A DNA stretch of 64,000 nt from Roseivivax lentus (GTDB lineage Bacteria > Pseudomonadota > Alphaproteobacteria > Rhodobacterales > Rhodobacteraceae). The position numbers were made by a program, and so were the translations under genes. Every line of letters starts with the position of its first letter. Within the stretch, counting starts at the first letter, position 1. Of the stretch, positions 1 through 8,992 are shown in pieces. The notes under the pieces are model-generated. The model saw only the letters and a list, made by a program, of their open reading frames with translations, did not search any database and was not told the origin of the DNA. Location: assembly GCF_900156805.1 (NCBI RefSeq), contig NZ_FTOQ01000002.1, positions 186,001 to 250,000 of the forward strand, given 5' to 3'.

Positions 1-160
1 CAGAGCTTCGGGAAGCAACGTACCTCCCGCCACCGCCGCGGGTCCTCCGGGCACGCGGGCGGGGCCCCGCCTAACTGCACCTGCCTCCTTGCGCGAACGT
101 CCCGATCCGGCGACCTGAAACTGGCCCGAGCTCTGGCCCGACAGGCAGCGAGGGAAGATC

Positions 161-1816
161 ATGCGCGCGACATCGAAGGCTGACAGCACACCGAAACGGC
201 GGGCGGCGATCTATGCCCGATACTCGACGGACCTGCAGAGCGAACGATCCGCCGAGGACCAGATCGCACTGTGCCGGGACTTCGCCGAACGGGAGGGGCT
301 AGCAGTCACCGATATCTACCGCGACGAGGCACGCTCCGGCGCCTCGGTACTTGTGCGCGACGGCCTACTCGACCTACTCGACGCTGCGCGCCACGGCCGG
401 TTCGAGGTCGTACTGGTCGAGGCGCTCGACCGGCTGTCGCGCGACATGGAAGACCTGGCCGGGCTGCACAAGCGCCTCTCCTTTCTCGAGATCGAAATCC
501 GCGCCGTCCACGAAGGCGTGGCGAGCACCGTGCTTGTCGGCCTGCGCGGCCTAGTCGGACAGCTCTACCGCGAGGAAAATGCCTTGAAGATCCGGCGCGG
601 CATGTCCGGGCGGGCGAAGGAGGGACGCAGTCCGGGTGGCCTCGCTTATGGCTACGAACCCGTGTCGGGCGACATTGGCGCTCGGCGGATTGTCGAAGTG
701 GAGGCCGATGTCGTGCGCCGCATATTCACCGAGTACCTTGCCGGCAAGTCGCCCCGCGAGATCGCCCACCGTCTGAACGCAGACCGTGTTCCGGCGCCAA
801 GGGGCGCGAGATGGAACGCCTCTACCATCAACGGCAACGCCACGCGTGGGAACGGTATCCTGCAAAACCCACTCTACGCCGGGCGGCAGGTGTGGAACCG
901 CGTGCGGATGGTGAAGGACCCAGACACCGGCCGCCTCGTCTCTCGCCCAAATCCGCCCACGGAGTGGGTGGTGACTGAGCTGCCCGATCTGGCCATCGTG
1001 ACGACCGAAGTCTTCGAGGCGGCCGGAAAGAGGAAGGCGGCGCGCGCCATCGCGGCACCAGGGGACCGGCGCCGTCCGCGCCACCTCCTTTCCGGGCTTC
1101 TGCGGTGTGGGGCCTGTGGGGCGGGGATGTCGACAAATGGCAAGGACCGCAGCGGCCGCATCCGCTGCTCGGCGCATAGCGAGAGCGGCTCCTGCCCGAA
1201 CCCACAGACTTTCTACCTCGATCGGATCGAGATAGCCGTCCTGTCCGGACTGAAGGCCGAACTGCGCCATCCTGAAGTTATGGCCGAATATGTCCGCACC
1301 TATCATGAGGAGCGTCGTCGCCTCACGGCAGACGCCATCAAGGGCCGCGCAAGGATCGAGCGGCGCCTGACCGAGATCGAGCGCGCGTTGAAGCGACTTG
1401 TCGATGCCATCTGCGACGGCTCGGACGTGATCCAGCAGCTAGAGCCGCAGTTCCTCGCATTGGAGAAAGAACAGGCGAAGCTACGCGCTAAGCTTCAGGA
1501 GGCGCCAGAGCCCCCGGAGGTCATCGGCCTGCACCCCGCCACACTGAAACGCTACGAAGGGCAACTCGCGCAACTCCAGGTCGCTCTCGCCAAAGGCATT
1601 CGCGCGGGCGACACCGAGACGGCTCAAGCCATGCGTGAGTTGATCGACACCGTGACCGTCTCACGGGATCCGTCACGCAAGGGCGGCGTCGAGGTAGAGA
1701 TTGCCGGAAGACTGACCCACCTGCTCGGCCCGAAGGCCTTTCCGCAGGGCGTCAGGGCAGTGTGGGGTGCGATGGTAGCGGAGGAGGGACTTGAACCCCC
1801 GACACGCGGATTATGA
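161..1816 (+). CDS. Large serine recombinase (integrase of an integrated element)
   Basis: Site-specific DNA recombinase of the large serine family, which integrates and excises mobile elements. The N-terminal resolvase domain (about 13-150) has the catalytic serine in YARYSTD (S22). A Recombinase domain follows (about 157-290), then a zinc ribbon with C316, C319, C336 and C345, then a charged, probably coiled-coil region (about 375-480). An SD-like GAGGGAAG precedes the ATG. The last 14 residues (538-551, ending EGLEPPTRGL) are read from the antisense strand of the tRNA-Met gene, and the TGA stop lies over its anticodon. Rare CTA leucine codons recur (at least six), unlike neighbouring genes. 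The rest of the element presumably lies left of the window. Family call is firm; whether it uses this tRNA as its own target is inferred. Confidence 0.92.
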   Translation: MRATSKADSTPKRRAAIYARYSTDLQSERSAEDQIALCRDFAEREGLAVTDIYRDEARSGASVLVRDGLLDLLDAARHGRFEVVLVEALDRLSRDMEDLAGLHKRLSFLEIEIRAVHEGVASTVLVGLRGLVGQLYREENALKIRRGMSGRAKEGRSPGGLAYGYEPVSGDIGARRIVEVEADVVRRIFTEYLAGKSPREIAHRLNADRVPAPRGARWNASTINGNATRGNGILQNPLYAGRQVWNRVRMVKDPDTGRLVSRPNPPTEWVVTELPDLAIVTTEVFEAAGKRKAARAIAAPGDRRRPRHLLSGLLRCGACGAGMSTNGKDRSGRIRCSAHSESGSCPNPQTFYLDRIEIAVLSGLKAELRHPEVMAEYVRTYHEERRRLTADAIKGRARIERRLTEIERALKRLVDAICDGSDVIQQLEPQFLALEKEQAKLRAKLQEAPEPPEVIGLHPATLKRYEGQLAQLQVALAKGIRAGDTETAQAMRELIDTVTVSRDPSRKGGVEVEIAGRLTHLLGPKAFPQGVRAVWGAMVAEEGLEPPTRGL

Positions 1817-1849
1817 TTCCGCTGCTCTAACCAACTGAGCTACTCCGCC
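1773..1849 (-). tRNA. tRNA-Met (anticodon CAT), elongator type
   Basis: The minus strand folds as a 77-nt cloverleaf including an encoded CCA. The 5' end GGCGGAG pairs with CTCCGCT (one G-U at the first pair). The anticodon stem GCGGA/TCCGC encloses the loop ATCATAA, and the T arm contains GGTTCAAGTCC. The anticodon CAT with this body matches the elongator tRNA-Met of alphaproteobacteria rather than the initiator, whose first acceptor pair and anticodon stem differ; a lysidine-type tRNA-Ile is less likely. The 3' half is overlapped by the C-terminus of the serine recombinase on the other strand, as expected of an integration site that restores the tRNA. Confidence 0.93.
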
Positions 1850-2174
1850 AGAGTGGCGGTTGATTAGAAGAGGCCTGCAGGCGGGTCAAGCGGGAATTTC
1901 CCGAAACTGCCCGCGACCCCGGGCTCACCTTTCGGGCGCGCCAGGGCACGCGGCCCCGCCGGCCATCCGCGCGACCCACGCTTGCGAAACAAGTGCTGCC
2001 CCCCTGGCACGGCCGGACCGAAAATACCTCTCGGGGGAGCGCGAGGGGGCAGACAGCCCCCTCGCTCCATGCGCGGGCCAGTTTTCACATAGAATGGCGA
2101 TTGGCCCGATCGCCCGTCGCCCCACGGGCCAGCGCGTCAGGCACACCAAGGGTGGCGCGGCGGGCCCGAAGCCC
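1850..2174. other. Intergenic gap between tRNA-Met and the AAA ATPase gene
   Basis: No convincing gene is present; reading frames here look like unselected GC-rich sequence. The stretch should hold the tRNA-Met promoter (minus strand, upstream of 1849) and the 3' end of the ATPase transcript. It contains one copy of a palindromic intergenic repeat at 2015-2065, listed separately. Confidence 0.6.
2015..2065. repeat. Palindromic intergenic repeat, copy 1
   Basis: The block GGACCGAAAATACCTC (from about 2015), a run of G and GAGC lead into a perfect 10-bp stem: GCGAGGGGGC (2041-2050), loop AGACA, GCCCCCTCGC (2056-2065). The same arrangement occurs inverted at 18182-18232 and, in looser form, near 55544-55610. 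It is probably a dispersed element of the lineage that can also act as a transcript end, here downstream of the AAA ATPase gene. Confidence 0.7.
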
Positions 2175-3482
2175 TTACTTCACGATCACCTCGTCCTTCA
2201 CGAACATGTTCGCCCAGGCGCGATCCACCAGTTCCGGCGTCATCTTGTAGGGCAGCCCCTCGAAGTCGCAGACCGAGATCATCTGGTCGATCAGGAAGAC
2301 CGGCTGGTAATTCGCGAAGACGTTCTTGATCGTCGGGTACTTGGTCTTGAGCAGGTGCACGAGGCTCTTTTCGCAAAGCTGCATGCGCTTCTTGCGGGCG
2401 ACGAGGGCGAAGATCTTCAGGAAGTCCTCCTGGCTTGGGCCGTCGATCTTGATCTTGAAGAAGATCCGGCGCAGCGCGGCCTGGTCGAAAATCTCGTTGG
2501 GGTGGAAGTTCGTCGAGAAGATCACCAGCGTGTCGAAGGGCACCTCGAACTTCTCGCCCGATTGCAGGGCGAGGATGTCCTTCGATTCCTCGAGCGGCAC
2601 GATCCACCGGTTCACCAGCTTCTGCGGCGGTTCCGCCTGGCGGCCGAGGTCGTCGACGATGAAGATGCCGCCGGTGGACTTGAGCTGCAGCGGCGCCTGG
2701 TAGGTGCGCGCGGTCGGGTTGTAGACGAGATCGAGCATGTCGAGCGACAATTCACCCCCGGTGATCACCGTGGGGCGCTCGCAGAGCACGTACCGCGAAT
2801 CGTAGAGCACCCGGCGGCGCAGCTGGGTCGGGTCCTCGCGCTGCTCCTCGGCCTCGGAATGCACGATCGGGTCGTAGACGGTGATGACCGAGCCCGCGTA
2901 TTCGATGGCGCGCGGCACATAGATCTTGTCGCCCATCGCATCGCGGATGCCGTTCGAGATGGAGGATTTACCGTTGCCCGGCGGCCCGTACATCAGGATC
3001 GAGCGGCCCGAGGTCACGGCGGGGCCGAGATTGCCCAGAAGCTGCGGCGGCAGGATCAGGTGGCCCATCGCGTTCGACAGCTGCTCGCGGGTGATCTGGA
3101 TGTTGCGGATCGACTGGCGCTGCACCTGGTCGCGGTAGACCTGCAGGGGCACCGGCATGGCGCCGTAATATTCCGACTGCGCCAGCGCATCCATCGCCCG
3201 CGCCTTGCCGCTGTCGGTCAGCTGGTAGCCCATCTCGGAGCTGCCGCCTTCGGAGCGGTTGCCCATCGCCTCGAGCAGGTTCTGCCCGCGCGCGTAATCG
3301 ATCAGTTCCTGCGTGATCGGCACCGGCAGGCAGACGGCCTTGGCCAGTTCGCTCGCGCTGCCGGTGTTCTTGCGGAAGATCGTCTTGATCACGATGTCAC
3401 GCATCATCACCATCGACAGCTGCATTTCCTGCAGCCGTTTCGGCGGCGGTGGCGCCATGACGCTCGACGATTGCATGTTCAT
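2175..3482 (-). CDS. AAA-type ATPase next to the tad locus
   Basis: A 435-residue AAA+ ATPase. Walker A is GPPGNGKS (166-173), Walker B is GIFIVDDL (272-279), and a sensor-1-like IFSTN follows near 322. The first ~140 residues resemble a small helical, winged-helix-like module (about 30-100) rather than a known catalytic domain. It is the last minus-strand gene before the tRNA, 125 nt beyond the prepilin peptidase, so it is on the same strand as the pilus genes but probably has its own promoter. The substrate is unknown. ATPases of this type beside tad genes in this order suggest a link to pilus assembly or its regulation, but that is inference. The alternative start M3 would shorten it by two residues. 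Confidence 0.75.
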   Translation of the reverse strand: MNMQSSSVMAPPPPKRLQEMQLSMVMMRDIVIKTIFRKNTGSASELAKAVCLPVPITQELIDYARGQNLLEAMGNRSEGGSSEMGYQLTDSGKARAMDALAQSEYYGAMPVPLQVYRDQVQRQSIRNIQITREQLSNAMGHLILPPQLLGNLGPAVTSGRSILMYGPPGNGKSSISNGIRDAMGDKIYVPRAIEYAGSVITVYDPIVHSEAEEQREDPTQLRRRVLYDSRYVLCERPTVITGGELSLDMLDLVYNPTARTYQAPLQLKSTGGIFIVDDLGRQAEPPQKLVNRWIVPLEESKDILALQSGEKFEVPFDTLVIFSTNFHPNEIFDQAALRRIFFKIKIDGPSQEDFLKIFALVARKKRMQLCEKSLVHLLKTKYPTIKNVFANYQPVFLIDQMISVCDFEGLPYKMTPELVDRAWANMFVKDEVIVK

Positions 3483-3607
3483 TGCTCAGCGATCCTTTGC
3501 CCGTATCTATCGTGCAAAGATGACCAATTCTTTATGGCGAGAGCTTGGCCGCGGATTGGCGTTTTCGGCGAAATCGCACGGCTGCGGGGCGGCCTTGGCG
3601 CCGTCCG

Positions 3608-4102
3608 TCAGGCGCCGTAGACGGCCCCCATCCCGAGATAGAGCGCGAGGGCCCCGCCAAGCGCCAGACCCATGGGAAACTTGGCGCCCGAATGCCAGCT
3701 TGCCCAGTCCGGCGCGAGCCGGGTGAGGGGTGTCGCCCGCGCGGTGCGATGCGCCACGAAGGCTGCCAGAAGCACCGCCGCGAAGAGCAGCATCAGAAGC
3801 CGCAGATCGCCCAGATGGATGAACGGCGCGGCGGCGGCGGCGAATTTCGCATCGCCCGCGCCCATCACCCCCGCGGCATTGAGCGCGATGCCCGCGACCA
3901 GCACAACGGCGAAATGGGCATAGCGCCAAAGATAGGTCTCGACGGGCAGGGCGATCAGCCCGATGGCGGCGAAGACCGCGAACAGCGCGATCACGGTGGG
4001 ATTGGTGATCTTCATCCGCGCCATGTCGGTATAGCAGGTATAGAGGCACAGCGGCACCACGAAGGGCAGGAACCACAGCGCGGCCGAGGCGTCGATGGAC
4101 AT
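3608..4102 (-). CDS. tadV: Prepilin peptidase TadV/CpaA (family A24)
   Basis: A 164-residue inner-membrane aspartic protease that cleaves the leader of Flp prepilins. The two expected aspartates are visible: D26 in CYTDMARMKI and D84 in the GAGDAK motif. Several hydrophobic segments span most of the chain. The length suits the short TadV/CpaA type, which lacks the methyltransferase domain of PilD. The ATG at 4102 was chosen because translation upstream of it overlaps the TadD-like gene and is not protein-like. It lies 19 nt after that gene and is the last gene of the tadZ-to-tadV block. The likely substrates are the two small pilins at the other end of the locus. Confidence 0.88.
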   Translation of the reverse strand: MSIDASAALWFLPFVVPLCLYTCYTDMARMKITNPTVIALFAVFAAIGLIALPVETYLWRYAHFAVVLVAGIALNAAGVMGAGDAKFAAAAAPFIHLGDLRLLMLLFAAVLLAAFVAHRTARATPLTRLAPDWASWHSGAKFPMGLALGGALALYLGMGAVYGA

Positions 4103-4121
4103 GGGCACGGGTCCCTTCGGG

Positions 4122-4979
4122 CTAGTTCGTGCCTTCGAGCGCGTCGAGGCTCGTGGCGGCCGCTTCGAAATGCTGTGGATGGGTTTCCAGCGCATCGCGC
4201 AAAAGAGCCTTGCCGGTCTCGACATCGCCCTTCTTGATCGCCGCCAGCGCCAGCGTGTGCAGCAGCTGGGCACGTTCGATCTGGCTCATCGGGATCACGG
4301 GGATGCTGTATTCGCCGCGCGCGGCCCGGGCCAGCATCAGGTTGTTCTTGGCCGTGAACAGCGAGGTGTCCTGCCGGATGGCATCGGTGAAGAGCCGCTC
4401 GGCCGCGGAATATTCGCCGCGCGTCAGCTTGGAATATCCCCAATTGTTGAGGATGCCTGCAGGCTGCGTCGTCAGCCCCAGCGCCACCTCGTAGAAGCTG
4501 TCGGCGCGTTTCCAGTCCTCGCCGACATCGGCGACCATCGCTTCGAGCTTGTAGCGTTCGAAGGTCTCGTGGGTGGGCGGGATCGCGTCGAGCGTCTCTT
4601 CCGCGCGGTCCCACTCGCCCGAGCGGATCAGCGCATCGGCGAAGGCCACCCGGTCCTCGTTCCCGGCCTCGTCGTGATCGACCACGTTGGACCAGGCCGC
4701 GACGCCCTCGGGGACGCGCTTGGCGCGGATCAGCGATTTCGCGAGGCCGCGGCGATGTTCGATATTGTCAGGCGCGTCCTTGAGGGCCCGGCGGAAGTAA
4801 TCCACCGCCTCGTTGGGATCGGCCACGGTCAGCATCACGTCGTTGAGACCCGTGCCGTCGATCGCGTTCACGCCCTGGAAGTTGCGATCCACGATCTCGG
4901 CCTCGCTCGCGGTGTCTCCGCAGGCCGACAAAACGAAAACCCCTGCGGTGCAGAGGGCGAAAATCCGGGAATGGCGCAT
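4122..4979 (-). CDS. TadD-like tetratricopeptide lipoprotein (second copy)
   Basis: A 285-residue predicted outer-membrane or periplasmic lipoprotein. The signal peptide ends in the lipobox LSAC with C20 as the lipidation site. The remainder is helical and rich in tetratricopeptide-like repeats (about 50-280), including a segment on forming and maintaining pairs such as NNWGYSKLTRGEYSAAE. TadD proteins are thought to help the RcpA secretin assemble. It sits 30 nt after the other TadD-like gene and 19 nt before tadV. Two TPR lipoproteins in a row is the arrangement seen in related bacteria; which one is the functional equivalent of TadD cannot be told from sequence alone. Confidence 0.82.
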   Translation of the reverse strand: MRHSRIFALCTAGVFVLSACGDTASEAEIVDRNFQGVNAIDGTGLNDVMLTVADPNEAVDYFRRALKDAPDNIEHRRGLAKSLIRAKRVPEGVAAWSNVVDHDEAGNEDRVAFADALIRSGEWDRAEETLDAIPPTHETFERYKLEAMVADVGEDWKRADSFYEVALGLTTQPAGILNNWGYSKLTRGEYSAAERLFTDAIRQDTSLFTAKNNLMLARAARGEYSIPVIPMSQIERAQLLHTLALAAIKKGDVETGKALLRDALETHPQHFEAAATSLDALEGTN

Positions 4980-5009
4980 TTGCTGCGTCCTTGTCCTGCT
5001 TCTGCCTCG

Positions 5010-5573
5010 TCACTCGGTCGATATGAGCAGGAAATCCCCCTGACCCCGTCGCACGAGCTTAAATTCTTGTTCTTGTTCCTCAGCATAGACCGTATTTTCG
5101 ATTTTTGCGAGCGCCAAGCGAAGATTGTCGCGAATTGAGTCGTTTTGGCCATTGTCGAGCGCATAGGCCCGCCGGAAGGTCGCCGCCGCTTCGGCCTCCT
5201 TGCCGCGCTCCATCAGCACAACGCCGAGATTGTTCCACATCTCGGGGCTGGCCTCGTCCTCCTCAACTGCCTGGCGCAGCAACCGTTCGGCCTGGTTGAG
5301 CCGCCCGAGCGCGAGGTTGGCCGAGCCGAGCCCCGACAGCACGTCGACCGTCAGGCCGATCTCGGCGGCGGCGCGGGTATAGGCCTCGAGCGCCAATTCG
5401 GGCTCCTGCGCATCCATCAGGCGATGGCCGACGATGAGCCCGCCCACGCTTTGCCCCTCGGGATCGATCTCGGGGGCGAAAAGCTGGCCTTCGGGAATCT
5501 CGGGGCCGCCCGGAGAACAGGCGGCCGCGAGAATGGTGATGATGGCAAGGCATCCCGCGAGGGGCGTGCGCAT
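5010..5573 (-). CDS. tadD: TadD-like tetratricopeptide lipoprotein (first copy)
   Basis: A 187-residue lipoprotein with a short signal peptide and lipobox LAAAC (C19). Two to three tetratricopeptide units follow (about 50-150), including LGSANLALGRLNQAE and WNNLGVVLMERGKEAE, typical of TadD. The role is probably assembly or localisation of the outer-membrane secretin of the Flp pilus. It starts 5 nt after tadC ends, so translation is likely coupled. The C-terminal tail (about 150-187) is polar and has no recognisable motif. Confidence 0.83.
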   Translation of the reverse strand: MRTPLAGCLAIITILAAACSPGGPEIPEGQLFAPEIDPEGQSVGGLIVGHRLMDAQEPELALEAYTRAAAEIGLTVDVLSGLGSANLALGRLNQAERLLRQAVEEDEASPEMWNNLGVVLMERGKEAEAAATFRRAYALDNGQNDSIRDNLRLALAKIENTVYAEEQEQEFKLVRRGQGDFLLISTE

Positions 5574-5578
5574 ATGGT

Positions 5579-6550
5579 CTAGTTCCCACCGGTCATGTTG
5601 GTGATGCCGACGACGGAAGGGCCCACGAGGATGATGAGCAGCGGCGGCACCGTGAACATCATTGTGACCAATGTCATCTTGGTGGGCAACTTGTTTGCCT
5701 TCTCCTCGGCGCGCATCACGCGCTTGTCGCGCATCTCGGCGGCATAGACCCGGAGCGCGTCGGCGACCGAGGTACCGAAGGTCTGGGACTGGTTCAGAAC
5801 CGTCACGAAGGAGGACACGTCCTGCACGCCGCAGCGCTCGGACATGTCGTTCAGGACGGTGGATTTGTCCTTGCCCGCCTTCATCTCGTAGCTGACGAGC
5901 TGAAACTCGTCGGCGAGGTAGGGGAAGGAGGGGCGCAGTTCCCGCGCGATGCGGACGATGGACTGGTCCATGGACTGGCCTGCCTCGACGCAGACCAGCA
6001 TCATGTCGAGCGCATCCGGAAAGCCGTCCTGGATCTGCTGCTGGCGTTCGCCCGCGCGCTTGTTGACCCAGTATTTCGGCAGGTAGTAGCCGCCGCCGCC
6101 GGGGCCCAGCACGTACATCACCATGTCCTGCGTCGTGGCCGCATCGCCCAGTGCCAGCGTGTAATAGGCGGTGCCGAGCGCGAGGCCCAGAAGACCCAGC
6201 GCGAATTGCGCGAAGTAGTAGATGCGCACCGCTTCCTTCGACGCGTAGCCCGCCTGCAGCAGCCGCATCCGGACCGTGCCCAGTTCCTTTTCATCCTGCG
6301 GTTCGAGGAATTGCGCGTAGCGGTTGAGCTTGTCGCTTTTCGCCTTCTCGCGGAGGACCTGCTTGGTCTCGGCCTGCTGGCCGCGCTTCTCCATCGCCTT
6401 GAGCTTGTCCATCGGGTCCGGCTTCTGCGCCAGCATGATGGGAATGCAGGCCAGCAGGAGCAACAGACCGATCCCGCCCACGAGGATCATCGGGGCGGCG
6501 GGACCGAGCAGGTCGGTCATCATGCCATTCAGTGCAGTGATGGTGTCCAT
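5579..6550 (-). CDS. tadC: Tad inner-membrane protein TadC (T2SS F family)
   Basis: A 323-residue polytopic membrane protein of the type II secretion F family, a platform protein of the Flp pilus machine. Hydrophobic segments lie near residues 15-38, about 110-160 and at the C-terminus (about 290-315). The cytoplasmic domain between them contains the family's usual QIQDGFPDALDMMLVCVEAG and TFGTSVADALRVYA stretches. It lies 10 nt after tadB, and the two paralogues probably form a heteromeric platform with the TadA ATPase. Length and order tadA-tadB-tadC are canonical. Confidence 0.92.
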   Translation of the reverse strand: MDTITALNGMMTDLLGPAAPMILVGGIGLLLLLACIPIMLAQKPDPMDKLKAMEKRGQQAETKQVLREKAKSDKLNRYAQFLEPQDEKELGTVRMRLLQAGYASKEAVRIYYFAQFALGLLGLALGTAYYTLALGDAATTQDMVMYVLGPGGGGYYLPKYWVNKRAGERQQQIQDGFPDALDMMLVCVEAGQSMDQSIVRIARELRPSFPYLADEFQLVSYEMKAGKDKSTVLNDMSERCGVQDVSSFVTVLNQSQTFGTSVADALRVYAAEMRDKRVMRAEEKANKLPTKMTLVTMMFTVPPLLIILVGPSVVGITNMTGGN

Positions 6551-6560
6551 GATGGCCCCC

Positions 6561-7526
6561 TCAGACCTTGATGTTGACGAGCATGCGCATGATGAACAGG
6601 TTCAGCGCGAGGAAGATGGCGACGATGAAACACGCCGGGATGAACCACGGGTGGTCGAGCACGTTGTCGTAGTAATCGGGCTTGGTGACCTGGATGAACA
6701 CCAGCGCCATGACCGGAAAGCCCGACAGGAACTTGCCCGACCATTGCGCCTCGGCGGTGATCGCCTTCACCCGGCGGAAGAGCCGGAAGCGCGCGCGGAT
6801 CACCTTGGCCAGACCTTCGAGGATCTCGGCGAGGTTGCCGCCCGATTGCTGCTGGATCGACACCGCCACGGCGAGGAAGCGCAAATCCTGCATGTCGAGC
6901 CGTTCGGCCATGTGCTTCAGCGCCTCGCCGATATCGCGGCCATAGGCGCTTTCGTCGGCGATCACGCCGAATTCGGTGGCCAGCGGGTCCTGGATTTCCT
7001 TCGAGACGATCGAAATCGCCGAGGAGAACGGGTGGCCCACGCGCAAGCTGCGGACCATCAGCTCGACCGCGTCGGGCAGCTGTTCCTCGATCAGCGCGAG
7101 ACGCTTCTTGGCCTTCGAATTGACCCAGAAGAACACGCCGCCGACGCCGAAGCCGATGCCCATGGCGACGCGAATGGCGAGCCCGGCCTCGGTGGTGATG
7201 GTGAGGCCCACGAAGGCCACGACGGACACCCCGACCATCAGCATGATGAGCTGGTTGGGCGTGAACGCGATGGCGGCCTTTTGCGCGCGGTCGGCGAGCA
7301 TGGAGTAGAGCGGCACGCCCCGGTTCTCCATGTGCTGGTCCATCTCCTTGCGGAGCTTGGCCAGCACCTCGTCGCGGCGCGCGCCCTTGTCGAGCATCTG
7401 CAGCCGGCGGTTCACCCGGCTGTTGAGGCTGATCGATTTGCCGAAGGCGACGAGATAGACGCCCTCGACCAGGATCAGCACGCCCGCGAAGATCGCGCCG
7501 TAGATGATGAATTCTGCACTCAGCAT
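6561..7526 (-). CDS. tadB: Tad inner-membrane protein TadB (T2SS F family)
   Basis: A 321-residue inner-membrane platform protein of the Flp pilus apparatus. Membrane segments are visible near residues 5-25, about 95-135, and 265-315. The central cytoplasmic F domain includes EEQLPDAVELMVRSLRVG and SGGNLAEILEGLAKVIR. It begins 3 nt after the tadA stop, so coupled translation is likely. The partner tadC follows with a 10-nt gap. Confidence 0.92.
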   Translation of the reverse strand: MLSAEFIIYGAIFAGVLILVEGVYLVAFGKSISLNSRVNRRLQMLDKGARRDEVLAKLRKEMDQHMENRGVPLYSMLADRAQKAAIAFTPNQLIMLMVGVSVVAFVGLTITTEAGLAIRVAMGIGFGVGGVFFWVNSKAKKRLALIEEQLPDAVELMVRSLRVGHPFSSAISIVSKEIQDPLATEFGVIADESAYGRDIGEALKHMAERLDMQDLRFLAVAVSIQQQSGGNLAEILEGLAKVIRARFRLFRRVKAITAEAQWSGKFLSGFPVMALVFIQVTKPDYYDNVLDHPWFIPACFIVAIFLALNLFIMRMLVNIKV

Positions 7527-7529
7527 GGA

Positions 7530-8978
<1,449 letters not shown>

Positions 8979-8992
8979 CTGCGGGCAGCTCC

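Noticed and set aside
51..75. Palindrome GGCGGGGCCCCGCC near the left edge
   Set aside because: A short GC-only palindrome without a T tract; too common in this base composition to call a terminator or att site.
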